Assembly (NCBI GenBank): GCA_966430775.1
Contig: CBJMMB010000054.1
Location: forward strand, 1-24,137
Direction: 5' to 3'
Length of the DNA: 24,137 nucleotides
From: Dyella_B sp966430775
GTDB lineage: Bacteria; Pseudomonadota; Gammaproteobacteria; Xanthomonadales; Rhodanobacteraceae
Part shown: positions 1 to 7,964 of the stretch, one piece after another
Numbering within the stretch: the first letter of the stretch is position 1
Layout of the letters: the number at the start of each line of letters is the position of its first letter
Notes under the pieces: model-generated
Database searches by the model: none
What the model saw: only the letters and a program-made list of their open reading frames with translations
What the model was told of the DNA's origin: nothing
Translations under genes and position numbers: made by a program

Positions 1-622
1 CGGCATTGTCCGCCGAAGCCGTGAGCGCCTGCGGATCGTTGTCCACGCCAATGGCGGCCGCCGCGCCCAGCTTGAGCGCCGCGATGGCGAGAATGCCCGA
101 GCCGCAGCCGTAGTCGATCACGTGTTTGCCGGCGAGATCCAGGCCATCGAGCCATTCCAGGCACAGCGCCGTGGTGGGATGCGTGCCGCTGCCGAACGCG
201 AGGCCGGGATCGAGTTGCACGATGACAGTGTCCGCATCATCCTGCGGCGTGATATTCCACGGATAAATCCACAATCGCCGCCCGAACTGCATGGGCTGGT
301 ACTGATCCATCCAGGCGCGTTCCCAATCCTCGTCCTCGACGTCGCGAAAACTCAGCTGGTCCGGTTCCAGCCATGGCAGCAATTCGCTCAAGGCTTCGCT
401 CAGGCCGCGGCGATCGGTATCCGTATCGAACAACGCGTTCAAGGTGATCGTGGGCCACAGCGGCAGCTCGCCCACGCCCGGTTCGAAGATCGCCTGTTCG
501 TCCGGCGTTTCGGCGTTGGCGTCGCGCAGCGTGACCGCCAAGGCGCCCAGATCGTCCAGCGCTTCTTCCACGCGGGGCTGTTGTTCGGCGCGGACGATCA
601 GGGAGAGTTCGAGCCAGGGCAT
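1..622 (-). CDS. prmA: Ribosomal protein L11 methyltransferase (5' part, cut by window start)
   Basis: PrmA is a cytoplasmic SAM-dependent enzyme that trimethylates lysines and the N-terminus of ribosomal protein L11. The reading frame starts at the ATG at 622-620 (MPWLELSLIV) and stays open to the window edge, giving 207 codons of a protein that is usually about 290 residues. The N-terminal substrate-recognition region is followed by the family signature DPGLAFGSGTHPTT and the SAM-binding glycine motif VIDYGCGSGILAIAALKLG, then GVDNDPQAL. The C-terminal catalytic part, with the expected NILA-type motif, lies outside the window. It lies downstream of accC on the same strand but is separated by 197 bp containing a REP-like inverted repeat, so it may not be strictly co-transcribed. 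Identification is confident from the motifs; the end is unknown because it is cut off. Confidence 0.95.
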   Translation of the reverse strand, partial: MPWLELSLIVRAEQQPRVEEALDDLGALAVTLRDANAETPDEQAIFEPGVGELPLWPTITLNALFDTDTDRRGLSEALSELLPWLEPDQLSFRDVEDEDWERAWMDQYQPMQFGRRLWIYPWNITPQDDADTVIVQLDPGLAFGSGTHPTTALCLEWLDGLDLAGKHVIDYGCGSGILAIAALKLGAAAAIGVDNDPQALTASADNA

Positions 623-712
623 CGATGTTCCGTGAGATGGCTAATGCGAAATTTTCCTCTCATCCATGAGGATGAAGGGTAGTTCTCGCGATGATGTTTA
701 CTCTTGCCTCGT

Positions 713-782
713 CGTCATTCCGGCGAAGGCCGGAATCCATCGTCATTACGAAGCATGGATTCCGGCCTTCGCCGGAATGACG
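713..782. repeat. REP-like inverted repeat, 28-bp perfect arms
   Basis: Two perfect 28-bp complementary arms (713-740 and 755-782) are separated by 14 bp. Each arm itself contains an 8-bp hairpin (ATTCCGGC, loop GAAG, GCCGGAAT) next to the terminal tetranucleotide CGTC. It lies in the accC-prmA gap. In RNA it could form one long hairpin or two small ones and act as a terminator or mRNA stabiliser. The same design recurs at 3907-3974 with different but still paired stem bases. Repeats of this CGTCATTCCGGCGAA type are common in proteobacterial intergenic regions. Confidence 0.85.
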
Positions 783-819
783 GTGAGGCAATGTCGGGCA
801 TTTTCACGACGAATGCCGA

Positions 820-2193
820 TCAATGCCCGCTATGCGGATGCTCCTTGCTCTCCGCCATGCGCTTTTCCAGATAGTGAATGTTCTGCCCACCCTGCTGGAA
901 ACCCACGTCCGACATGATGCGCTGCTGCAGCGGCACGTTGCACTTCACGCCTTCGATCACCGTTTCGGCCAACGCCAGACGCATGCGCGCAATAGCCGTT
1001 TCGCGATCGGGACCATGCACGATCAGCTTGCCGATCATCGAATCGTAGTTCGGCGGAATGCGATAGCCGTCGTACAGGTGCGTATCCACGCGCACGCCGG
1101 GGCCGCCCGGTGCTTCGAAGCGCTTCACCGTGCCCGGCGAAGGCATGAAGGTATCGGGATCTTCCGCATTGATGCGGCACTCGATCGCGTGGCCCTGGAT
1201 CTTGATGTTTTCCTGCTTCAGCGACAGTTTTTCGCCGGCCGCGATCAGCAATTGTTCGCGCACCAGGTCCACGCCAGTGATCAGTTCCGTCACCGGATGT
1301 TCCACCTGGATACGCGTGTTCATTTCGATGAAGTAGAAGCGACCATTCTCGAACAGGAATTCGAACGTGCCGGCGCCGCGATAACCGATGCGCAGGCACG
1401 CATCCACGCACACCTGGCCGATCTGCGCGCGCAGTTCCGGCGTGATGCCGGGGGCGGGCGCTTCTTCCACCACTTTCTGGTGGCGGCGCTGCATCGAGCA
1501 GTCGCGTTCGCCCAGATGGATCGCATTGCCCTGGCCATCAGCGAGCACCTGGATTTCCACGTGGCGCGGATTTTCCAGGAACTTCTCCATGTACACCTGA
1601 TCGTTGCCGAACGCCGCCTTCGCTTCCTGCTTGGTCATGGTGATGGCGTTGCCCAGGTGCGCTTCGGTGCGTACCACGCGCATGCCGCGTCCGCCGCCGC
1701 CGCCGGCGGCCTTGATGATCACCGGGTAACCGATCTCGCGCGCGATGCGCATGTTTTCTTCGACGTTGTCGCCGAGCGGACCACCGGAACCGGGCACGCA
1801 CGGCACGCCGGCCGCTTTCATCGCGCGGATCGCTTCCACCTTGTCGCCCATCAGGCGGATCACGTCGGCGGTCGGGCCGATAAAGATGAAGCCGGATTGT
1901 TCCACCTGCTCGGCAAAATCCGCGCGTTCGGAAAGAAAACCGTAGCCGGGATGGATCGCGTTGGCATCGGTGATTTCCGCCGCCGCGATGATGCGCGGAA
2001 TATTCAGATAGCTTTCCGCCGACGGCGCCGGGCCGATACAGATCGCTTCGTCGGCCAGGCCGACATGCTTGAGATTCCGATCCGCGGTGGAGTGCACGGC
2101 CACCGTCTTGATGCCAAGACTGTGGCACGCGCGCAACACGCGCAGTGCGATTTCGCCGCGATTGGCGATGACGACCTTTTCGAGCTTCTGCAT
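820..2193 (-). CDS. accC: Acetyl-CoA carboxylase, biotin carboxylase subunit
   Basis: AccC carboxylates the biotin on AccB using ATP and bicarbonate, the first half-reaction of acetyl-CoA carboxylase and the committed step of fatty-acid synthesis in the cytoplasm. The 457-residue product has the family's normal length. It opens with the biotin carboxylase N-terminal fold (KVVIANRGEIALRVLRA), followed by the ATP-grasp glycine loop KAAGGGGGRGMRVVR, the GERDCSMQRRHQKVVEEAP segment and the catalytic EMNTRIQVEHPVTE motif, then the C-terminal domain. The tail AESKEHPHSGH is short and histidine-rich. It begins 14 nt after the accB stop, so the two genes are almost certainly one transcript, as in most proteobacteria. 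The ATG at 2193 was chosen because homologues begin with the same residues. Confidence 0.97.
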   Translation of the reverse strand: MQKLEKVVIANRGEIALRVLRACHSLGIKTVAVHSTADRNLKHVGLADEAICIGPAPSAESYLNIPRIIAAAEITDANAIHPGYGFLSERADFAEQVEQSGFIFIGPTADVIRLMGDKVEAIRAMKAAGVPCVPGSGGPLGDNVEENMRIAREIGYPVIIKAAGGGGGRGMRVVRTEAHLGNAITMTKQEAKAAFGNDQVYMEKFLENPRHVEIQVLADGQGNAIHLGERDCSMQRRHQKVVEEAPAPGITPELRAQIGQVCVDACLRIGYRGAGTFEFLFENGRFYFIEMNTRIQVEHPVTELITGVDLVREQLLIAAGEKLSLKQENIKIQGHAIECRINAEDPDTFMPSPGTVKRFEAPGGPGVRVDTHLYDGYRIPPNYDSMIGKLIVHGPDRETAIARMRLALAETVIEGVKCNVPLQQRIMSDVGFQQGGQNIHYLEKRMAESKEHPHSGH

Positions 2194-2207
2194 AGTCGAA
2201 AGGCCGC

Positions 2208-2672
2208 TCAGCCGATCACGAACATCGGTTGGTCGAACTCCACCGGCTGGCCGTTCTCGACCAGGATGGCCTTCACCTCGCCGGAGACTTCGGCTTCGAT
2301 CTGGTTGAACATCTTCATCGCTTCGATGATGCCCAGCGTCTCGCCGGCCTTCACCTGCTGGCCCACCTTCACGAACGCCGCTGCGCCCGGGCTGGCCGAG
2401 GCGTAGAACGTACCGACCATCGGCGCCTTCACCACGGTGCCGGCCGGCAGGTTGCTGCCTGGTTCGGCGCTTTCGGCTGCGGCGGGCGCGGCGGGTGCCG
2501 GGGCCATCGGAGCCGGGGCGGGCACGTGCGCCGGCTGCGGCGCGGCGACAGTGATGGCGCCTTTGGGCACGCGCGACAAGCGGACGACTTCCTCGCCTTC
2601 CTTGATTTCCAGTTCGGCGAGGTTGGATTCCTCGAGCAGGTCGATCAGTTTTTTGATCTTGCGCAGATCCAT
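2208..2672 (-). CDS. accB: Biotin carboxyl carrier protein of acetyl-CoA carboxylase
   Basis: AccB carries the covalently bound biotin that shuttles CO2 between AccC and the AccAD transcarboxylase. The protein has 154 residues: an N-terminal helix region (MDLRKIKKLIDLLEESNLAELE), a flexible Ala/Pro-rich linker at about residues 42-72, and a C-terminal biotinyl domain from about residue 78. The biotinylation motif EAMKM is present, with the acceptor lysine at residue 120. It lies directly upstream of accC (14 nt) and 71 nt downstream of aroQ. Length and layout are standard for the family. Confidence 0.97.
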   Translation of the reverse strand: MDLRKIKKLIDLLEESNLAELEIKEGEEVVRLSRVPKGAITVAAPQPAHVPAPAPMAPAPAAPAAAESAEPGSNLPAGTVVKAPMVGTFYASASPGAAAFVKVGQQVKAGETLGIIEAMKMFNQIEAEVSGEVKAILVENGQPVEFDQPMFVIG

Positions 2673-2743
2673 GGGGCTTGCCTTCTCAGGGTCTGGGGGC
2701 CGCAGCTTGGCGGCCGGAAAGTGAAAGGAAACGGTACGGGCGG

Positions 2744-3196
2744 CTAGCCGGCCGCTTTGTGTTCAAGTTTGCCGAGGGCCGCATCCAGGGCCAGCCGGTA
2801 GCTGGCGCTGCCGAACCCGCAGATCACGCCGATGGCCAGGTCCGACAGATAGGAGTGGCGGCGGAACGGCTCGCGGGCGTGCACGTTGCTCATGTGCAGT
2901 TCGATGAAGGGAATGCCCACCGCGGCCAGCGCATCGCGCAGGGCCACGCTGGTGTGCGTGAACGCGCCGGGGTTGATCAGGATGGTGGCGACCTGTTCGT
3001 CGCGGGCCTGATGAATGCGGCCGATCAGCTCATGCTCGGCGTTGGATTGGTACCAGGCCAGCTCGTGGCCGGCGGCCTGGGCGCGCTGGGCCAGCTGGTT
3101 GTTGATGTCGGCCAGCGTCTCCCGGCCATAGATATCGGGTTCGCGTACGCCGAGCAGATTGAGGTTGGGTCCGTGCAGGACCAGCAGCTTCGCCAT
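2744..3196 (-). CDS. aroQ: Type II 3-dehydroquinate dehydratase
   Basis: AroQ converts 3-dehydroquinate to 3-dehydroshikimate in the shikimate pathway. It is a small cytoplasmic protein that usually forms dodecamers. The 150-residue sequence carries the complete signature: LVLHGPNLNLLGVREPDIYG with the catalytic tyrosine at residue 23, INPGAFTHTSVALRDAL, IELHMSNVHAREPFR with the catalytic histidine at 101, and GVICGFGSASY near the end. The start at 3196 follows a GGGGA ribosome-binding sequence. It is the first gene of an apparent aroQ-accB-accC transcript, an order common in gammaproteobacteria. A possible promoter lies at 3226-3254. Confidence 0.97.
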   Translation of the reverse strand: MAKLLVLHGPNLNLLGVREPDIYGRETLADINNQLAQRAQAAGHELAWYQSNAEHELIGRIHQARDEQVATILINPGAFTHTSVALRDALAAVGIPFIELHMSNVHAREPFRRHSYLSDLAIGVICGFGSASYRLALDAALGKLEHKAAG

Positions 3197-3225
3197 ACAT
3201 CCCCGGGATGGCCAGAATCGGCGAG

Positions 3226-3254
3226 AGTGTGCGCGGTACCGGCGATATTGTCCA
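3226..3254 (-). promoter_or_regulatory. Possible sigma-70 promoter for aroQ-accB-accC
   Basis: On the minus strand, TGGACA (3254-3249) is followed after exactly 17 nt by CACACT (3231-3226). The -35 matches consensus at five of six positions; the -10 is weak. Transcription would begin about 20-25 nt before the aroQ ATG. This rests on pattern and position only. Confidence 0.3.
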
Positions 3255-3331
3255 GTTCGGCGTAGTTCGGCGATGTTTGGCGGAGAAAGAAGATGTTAAA
3301 CGTGCGGGAACGTATGGCGCCGCAAACCGCG

Positions 3332-3877
3332 TCAGGGCGCGGTTGCGGGGGACAGCCAGCGGTCCAGCCGATCCTCGCTCAAGGCGCCCCGGTGGGTGGC
3401 CAGAATCCGGCCGTTTTCGTCCAATAGCACGCTGTAAGGCAGGACTTCATCGGTATCGCCGAAGCGTAGCGAGGTGCTGGGCGAGTCGAGCTGGCCGATC
3501 AGGACGGGATACTTCACCGGGTGTCTGGCCAGGAAAGCGCGTACGCGATCGGGTTCATCCATCGCAATACCGAGCACGATCGCTCCCTGATCGGCGAACT
3601 TGCGCTGGGCGGCGTTCAAGGCCGGCATCTCTGCCAGGCAGGGCACGCACCAGCTGGCCCAGAAGTTCAGCAGCAGACGCTTGCCCTGGTAGCCGGACAA
3701 CCGGCGCTCCTGGCCATCCAGGTCGCGCAGCGCCACGTCCGGGCGAAGATCGCCGACGTTCGCCACGTGAACCCCTGGCGGCACGTGCGCCAGCCGGCTT
3801 TCGTGCTGCAGCCAGCCACCGGCGATAGCGGCCAGCAGGGCCAGGGCCAGGATGAAAAGGTTGGTGCGGCTAAGCAT
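3332..3877 (-). CDS. TlpA-family thioredoxin-like protein, membrane-anchored or secreted
   Basis: This is a periplasmic thiol-disulfide oxidoreductase of the TlpA/ResA type. The 181-residue product starts with a hydrophobic segment (LFILALALLAAIAGGWL, residues 7-23) that could be an uncleaved anchor or a signal peptide. A redoxin domain follows, with PDVALRDLDGQERRLSGYQGK and the active site WASWCVPC (Cys77, Cys80). A further start at 3922 is possible in frame, but it would add 15 polar residues ahead of the membrane segment, so the ATG at 3877 is preferred. It lies 102 nt downstream of dsbD on the same strand, with a REP-like repeat between them, which makes DsbD its likely electron donor. 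The exact substrate is unknown; cytochrome c maturation or general disulfide reduction are both possible. Confidence 0.85.
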   Translation of the reverse strand: MLSRTNLFILALALLAAIAGGWLQHESRLAHVPPGVHVANVGDLRPDVALRDLDGQERRLSGYQGKRLLLNFWASWCVPCLAEMPALNAAQRKFADQGAIVLGIAMDEPDRVRAFLARHPVKYPVLIGQLDSPSTSLRFGDTDEVLPYSVLLDENGRILATHRGALSEDRLDRWLSPATAP

Positions 3878-3906
3878 CGAGGGCCTTTGGCTTGAAGATT
3901 GGGAAT

Positions 3907-3974
3907 TTCGTCGCCCCGGCAAACGCCGGGGCTCAGCGACTTGCTGCTACCTTCAGCTTCGCCGGGACGACGAA
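3907..3974. repeat. REP-like inverted repeat, second copy, partly degenerate
   Basis: The outer arms TTCGTCGCCCCGGC (3907-3920) and GCCGGGACGACGAA (3961-3974) are complementary with one mismatch. The left half also forms a perfect 8-bp hairpin (GCCCCGGC 3913-3920, loop AAAC, GCCGGGGC 3925-3932) beside CGTC, the same plan as the repeat at 713-782. The right half has lost its inner stem. It lies between the dsbD stop codon and the tlpA-like start. Confidence 0.65.
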
Positions 3975-3979
3975 TGATC

Positions 3980-6139
3980 TCACTCCGCGGCCTTGTTCAA
4001 CGCCTGCTCCACCAGCGAAAAGGTCAGCACCGTGGGCAGCTTCTGGCCGGCACCGCCGTTCTTCGGGAACACCACGTACAGCGGCACGCCGGGCGAATGG
4101 TATTCCTGCAGGAATGCGGAGATGGCGGGGTCCTCGTTGGTCCAGTCGCCCTTCATATAGATGGCGCCGGTGCGCTTGAGCAAGGCCTTGAAGTCATCGC
4201 CGTTGAGCACCGCATGCTCGTTCGCCTTGCAGGTCACGCACCAGTCGGCGGTCATGTCCACGAACACCGGCGTGCCGGCCTTGCGCAGTTCGGCGAGTTT
4301 TTCCGGCGAATAGGCGACGATGCCGTCCGCCGTGCCGGCGGCCTGTGCGCTGGGCGGCAAGGTGGCGAGGTAGTACAGCGGCGCCAGCGTGAACAGCGCG
4401 AGCAGGACGACCAGCGCGCGGCTCAGCCCGCCACGGTGACGGCTGCGCTCGAACCACCACAGCGTCATCGCCAGCAGCACGGCGGCCACCAGCAGCAGGC
4501 CGACCGCGTCGGCGCCGCGCTGGTTGGCCAGCACCCACGCCAGCCACACCGCGGTCAGGTACATCGGGAACGCCAGCACCTCTTTCAGCGTTTCCATCCA
4601 GCGACCGGGACGCGGCAGCCAGCGCGACAGGGCCGGCACGAAACCCACGGCGAGGAACGGCAGCGCAAGGCCCACACCCAAGGCAAGGAATACGCAGATC
4701 GCGCTGGCGATCGGCGCAACCAGCGCATACGCCAATGCGGTGCCCATGAACGGCGCCGTGCAGGGGCTGGCCACCACCACTGCCAGCACGCCGGTGAAGA
4801 AATCGCCGGCCGGGCCGGAACGGCTCGCCAAGCTGCTGCCGGTATTACCCAGCGACGCGCCGAACTGCACTACGCCGGACATCGACAACGCCACAGCCAG
4901 CATGATCAGCGTCAGCACCGCCACCACCACCGGATTCTGCAGGTGCGCGCCCCATGCCGTCTTCAGCGCGATGATCACCACGCCCAGCACCGCGAAGCTG
5001 ACCAGTACACCGGCGGTGTACATCAACGCATGCATGCGTCGACGCGCCGGATTCTCCCCGCTTTCGATCAAGCTGATCGCCTTGATCGATAGCACCGGCA
5101 ACACGCACGGCATCAGGTTGAGCACCAGGCCGCCACCCAGGGCGAGCAACAGCGCGTACAGGAAGCTCACGTTGAGCGAATCGGTTTTCTTCGCGCCTGC
5201 CGGAGGCATTTCTGGCGCGGGATTGGGCGCAGTTTCCACCTTCGTGCCGCCATGGCCAGTCAGATCGATCTGCGCCTCACGCGTCATCAGCGGATAGCAC
5301 AAACCACCTTCCTGGCAGCCTTGAAAACTCGCGACGACAGCGAGCGATGACATACCTTGAGTATCGCCATCGACGCTGACCGGCAAGGTCAGTTCGTTGA
5401 AATAGACGGTGGTGTTGCCGAAATGCGCGTCCTGATGCGGCACGCCAGCCGGCCAGCTGGGTGACAGCGAAAGGTTCGGCGCGTCCTTGACCGCGAGCTT
5501 CGTCTGATCGCGATACAGGTAATAGCCCTTGGCGATGGTCCAGCGCAGCAGCAGGTGATGGGCATCCTGCGCGATCGCATCGAAGCGGAACGCTTGTTCC
5601 GCCGGCAGCGGTGCGTTGTTGCCGGAAAGCGCTTGCGCCGGTGCGCCGAATGCCGCTGCGAGCTTGTTTGCCGGTGCGGCAGTCGTCGGCAAAGCCAGAT
5701 TCAAATGCTCGGTATGCGGCGGATAGCAGATCTTCGGATCGGTCTCGTGGCAGCCCTGATAGCGCACGCTCAAGGCCAACGTGGCGGTGCCTGGCGCGAC
5801 CGTGTACGGAATGGTGGCGTCCACGCTGTGGTGATACGTCTCTACCGGACCCAGATACGGATCGTCATGCTTCTCGCCGTTGGGCAACTGCGCCTCGCCC
5901 AGCGTCACGCCATCACCGCCCTTGAACGCCATGCGGCCGCGATAAAGGTAATAGTCCTGCGCAATGGTCCAGTGCAGCTTCACCACGCCGGGCGTGCTGG
6001 CGTCGGCGCTGAGTTTGTAGGCCTCGGTCACCGGCAACAGGTTGTCTTCGGCATCCTGCGCGAAGGCCTGCATGCCGACGATCAGCGTAAGCAAGGTAAG
6101 TAGATAGACCGCGACGCGGCCGTAACGAAGCGAGCGCAT
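3980..6139 (-). CDS. dsbD: Thiol:disulfide interchange protein DsbD with two N-terminal DsbD-alpha domains
   Basis: DsbD passes electrons from cytoplasmic thioredoxin across the inner membrane to periplasmic partners such as DsbC, CcmG and TlpA-like proteins. From the ATG at 6139 the product has 719 residues, against about 565 in E. coli. A signal peptide (about 1-26, ending AFA) is followed by two tandem DsbD-alpha domains: about 35-150 with Cys130/Cys138, and about 180-290 with Cys275/Cys281. Next come the transmembrane core with LNLMPCVLPVL and ASPCTAPFMG, and a C-terminal thioredoxin domain with WCVTC (Cys634, Cys637). The start at 6139 is preferred over 6211 because GGAG lies 5 nt upstream and a signal peptide follows at once. 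The doubled N-terminal domain is the odd feature. The gene heads the dsbD/tlpA pair. Confidence 0.95.
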   Translation of the reverse strand: MRSLRYGRVAVYLLTLLTLIVGMQAFAQDAEDNLLPVTEAYKLSADASTPGVVKLHWTIAQDYYLYRGRMAFKGGDGVTLGEAQLPNGEKHDDPYLGPVETYHHSVDATIPYTVAPGTATLALSVRYQGCHETDPKICYPPHTEHLNLALPTTAAPANKLAAAFGAPAQALSGNNAPLPAEQAFRFDAIAQDAHHLLLRWTIAKGYYLYRDQTKLAVKDAPNLSLSPSWPAGVPHQDAHFGNTTVYFNELTLPVSVDGDTQGMSSLAVVASFQGCQEGGLCYPLMTREAQIDLTGHGGTKVETAPNPAPEMPPAGAKKTDSLNVSFLYALLLALGGGLVLNLMPCVLPVLSIKAISLIESGENPARRRMHALMYTAGVLVSFAVLGVVIIALKTAWGAHLQNPVVVAVLTLIMLAVALSMSGVVQFGASLGNTGSSLASRSGPAGDFFTGVLAVVVASPCTAPFMGTALAYALVAPIASAICVFLALGVGLALPFLAVGFVPALSRWLPRPGRWMETLKEVLAFPMYLTAVWLAWVLANQRGADAVGLLLVAAVLLAMTLWWFERSRHRGGLSRALVVLLALFTLAPLYYLATLPPSAQAAGTADGIVAYSPEKLAELRKAGTPVFVDMTADWCVTCKANEHAVLNGDDFKALLKRTGAIYMKGDWTNEDPAISAFLQEYHSPGVPLYVVFPKNGGAGQKLPTVLTFSLVEQALNKAAE

Positions 6140-6191
6140 TCCGACTCCATGCTGTGGGGTTCGCGCAGGGCGCGAAGGGGGATTATGGGCC

Positions 6192-7130
6192 TTAGGCCTT
6201 TTCGACCGCATCCAGCGGCGTGGGTGCCGCTGGACGAAGCTTCAACATGCCGGTGGTGAGTGCCACGCCGAGCAGGATCACGGCGCAACCGCCGGCCATC
6301 GCCAGGGTGATCGATTCGTGCAGGAACATCGCGCCCCACACCACGCCGAACACCGGGATCAGGTACAGCACCGCCATCGAGCGGGTCGAGCCGATGCGCG
6401 CCAGCAAGCGGTAGAACAACACGTAGGCGAGCGAGGTGCAGGCAGCGGCCAGGCCGAACATGGCGACCCAGGCCTGCAAGCCGGGTGACGTGGCCGGCCA
6501 CCACCACACGGTGAAGGGCAGCAGCATCACGGCCGCGGCCACCTGGCTGCCGATCGCGATCGTGAGCGGCGAAACGCTCTGCACGCGCCGATGGCTGTAA
6601 TGCGCGCCGAAGGTGTAGCAGATATTGGCGCCCACGCAGGCTGCCATCGCCCAGCCCACCGTCGCGCCGCCGTGACCGAAGCCCATGCTGCCGCCGATCA
6701 GCCACACCACGCCGGTCATGCCGATCACCAGGCCGCTCGCCTGGGTGGCGTTCAAGCGCTGGCCCAGCCACAGCCAGCCCGAGGCGGCCACCAACAGCGG
6801 CGCAATCGCATCGAAGATGGCCGACAGCCCGGACGGCAGGCTCTGCGCCGCATAGGAAAACAGCACGAACGGCAGCGCGGAATTGCTCAGCCCGATCAGC
6901 GCGATCGAGCGCCAGTTCGCGCGCATCTCGGCCAGCCGCTCGCGCGAGGTCAACAACGGTATCGAACAGATCGCCGCGCCGATCGCACGCATGCCGGCCA
7001 GGGCCATGCTGCCGAACTGCGCCGCGCCCATGCGCATGAACAGGAACGAAGCGCCCCACAGGGCTCCGAGCAACAGCAAGGCGGCGACGTCGGACTTCTT
7101 CATGGCGAATGGACTCGTGGCGGCGGGCAT
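6192..7130 (-). CDS. DMT-superfamily EamA-type transporter
   Basis: This is an inner-membrane permease of the drug/metabolite transporter superfamily. The 312-residue protein has about ten hydrophobic segments arranged as two EamA repeats (about 12-140 and 160-300). The first opens with LLLLGALWGASFLFMRMGAA and the second with a corresponding AACVGANICYTFGAHYSHRR region. EamA proteins export amino acids, nucleosides or other small metabolites, and the substrate cannot be read from sequence. The start is uncertain: 7130 gives the longest form, and the Met at 7103 is equally plausible, since neither has a clear Shine-Dalgarno sequence. The gene ends 52 nt before dsbD and lies 56 nt after the GST gene on the same strand. 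Confidence 0.88.
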   Translation of the reverse strand: MPAATSPFAMKKSDVAALLLLGALWGASFLFMRMGAAQFGSMALAGMRAIGAAICSIPLLTSRERLAEMRANWRSIALIGLSNSALPFVLFSYAAQSLPSGLSAIFDAIAPLLVAASGWLWLGQRLNATQASGLVIGMTGVVWLIGGSMGFGHGGATVGWAMAACVGANICYTFGAHYSHRRVQSVSPLTIAIGSQVAAAVMLLPFTVWWWPATSPGLQAWVAMFGLAAACTSLAYVLFYRLLARIGSTRSMAVLYLIPVFGVVWGAMFLHESITLAMAGGCAVILLGVALTTGMLKLRPAAPTPLDAVEKA

Positions 7131-7186
7131 TTGAAGCTAGCCCCGCTCGATGACAGGACCTGTCAGCAGTCTCGGTGGATAGATGG

Positions 7187-7885
7187 CTAAGCGCGCGTGG
7201 ACGCGCCCTGCTTGAACAATATGTTGCGTTCTTCATCCGACATCGCCTGCTTGGGCGCATACACGTTCTCGACACCTTCGTACGTGCGCAACGTGGCAGG
7301 CCGCGTCGCCATGTTTTCGAACCAGCGCTTGAGATGCACAAAAGCGCCGAGGTCCTGCCCATGTGCTTCGTGTGGAACGATCCACGGGTAACAGGCGATA
7401 TCGGCAATCGAAAACTCGCCGGCGATGAACGGGCGATCGGCCAGGCGCCGATCGAGCACACCGTAGAGCCGGCTGGTTTCGCGCGTGTAGCGGTCGATGG
7501 CGTAAGGCACCTTCTCCGGCGCGTACACATTGAAGTGCCCGATCTGCCCGGCCATCGGCCCCAGTCCGGCCATCTGCCAGAACAGCCATTGCAGCACTTC
7601 GGCGCGGCCATGGATGCCTTTCGGAATGAAGCGGCCGATCTTTTCGGCCAGATAGAGCAGGATCGCGCCAGATTCGAACAACTGCACCGGTTCGCCACCG
7701 CCGATGGGCTCGTGGTCGACGATCGCCGGAATCTTGTTGTTCGGCGAAATGGCCAGGAACTCGGGCTTGAACTGCTCGCCCTTGCTGAGGCTCACCGGTA
7801 TCGCGCGGTAGGGGAGCTGCGCTTCTTCCAGGAACAGCTTGGCTTTCAGGCCATTGGGCGTCGCGGCGAAATAGAGGTCGATCAT
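7187..7885 (-). CDS. yfcG: Glutathione S-transferase / disulfide-bond oxidoreductase, YfcG type
   Basis: The 232-residue cytoplasmic protein closely matches the E. coli YfcG pattern, a Nu-class GST that binds glutathione disulfide and reduces small disulfides. Visible marks are MIDLYFAATPNGLKAKLFLE with the family's Thr9/Asn11 pair, ISPNNKIPAIVDHE, LFESGAILLYLAEKIGRF for glutathione binding, LQWLFWQMAGLGPMAGQ and the C-terminal helical domain FSIADIACYPWI. The frame is open far upstream, but homology begins at the Met at 7885, which has GGGAG about 11 nt before it. It is divergent from a MocR/PdxR regulator across a 79-bp gap holding an inverted repeat, which suggests control by that regulator. 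The symbol is assigned by resemblance. Confidence 0.92.
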   Translation of the reverse strand: MIDLYFAATPNGLKAKLFLEEAQLPYRAIPVSLSKGEQFKPEFLAISPNNKIPAIVDHEPIGGGEPVQLFESGAILLYLAEKIGRFIPKGIHGRAEVLQWLFWQMAGLGPMAGQIGHFNVYAPEKVPYAIDRYTRETSRLYGVLDRRLADRPFIAGEFSIADIACYPWIVPHEAHGQDLGAFVHLKRWFENMATRPATLRTYEGVENVYAPKQAMSDEERNILFKQGASTRA

Positions 7886-7929
7886 GATGGCTTGGCTCCC
7901 GTGGCGTTGAGGGCATGCTAGGTAATCAG

Positions 7930-7950
7930 GTGGTCTTGTAAAAGGACCAC
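7930..7950. promoter_or_regulatory. Inverted repeat in the GST/MocR divergent gap, candidate operator
   Basis: GTGGTC (7930-7935) and GACCAC (7945-7950) form a perfect 6-bp inverted repeat around an A/T-rich centre. A related sequence, GGGTCCAG, follows at about 7967. The position midway between two divergent genes, one encoding a regulator, is typical of an autoregulated operator. There is no experimental basis in the sequence itself. Confidence 0.45.
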
Positions 7951-7964
7951 ATTGGATCAAATCT

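Noticed and set aside
666..917. Small plus-strand frame across the repeat at 713-782
   Set aside because: The translation (VIPAKAGIHRHYEAWIPAFAG) is simply the translated inverted repeat, often mis-annotated as a protein.
823..2406. Long plus-strand frame opposite accC and accB
   Set aside because: It spans two well-recognised genes and gives a low-complexity His/Arg/Ala-rich product with no family resemblance.
3899..5092. Plus-strand frame opposite dsbD
   Set aside because: The Gln/Arg/His-rich product is typical of an antisense shadow of dsbD.
6082..7698. Long minus-strand frame overlapping the DMT transporter and GST genes
   Set aside because: It is a shifted-frame shadow; its product is Arg/Ala-rich and has no recognisable domain, while the overlapped genes are clear.
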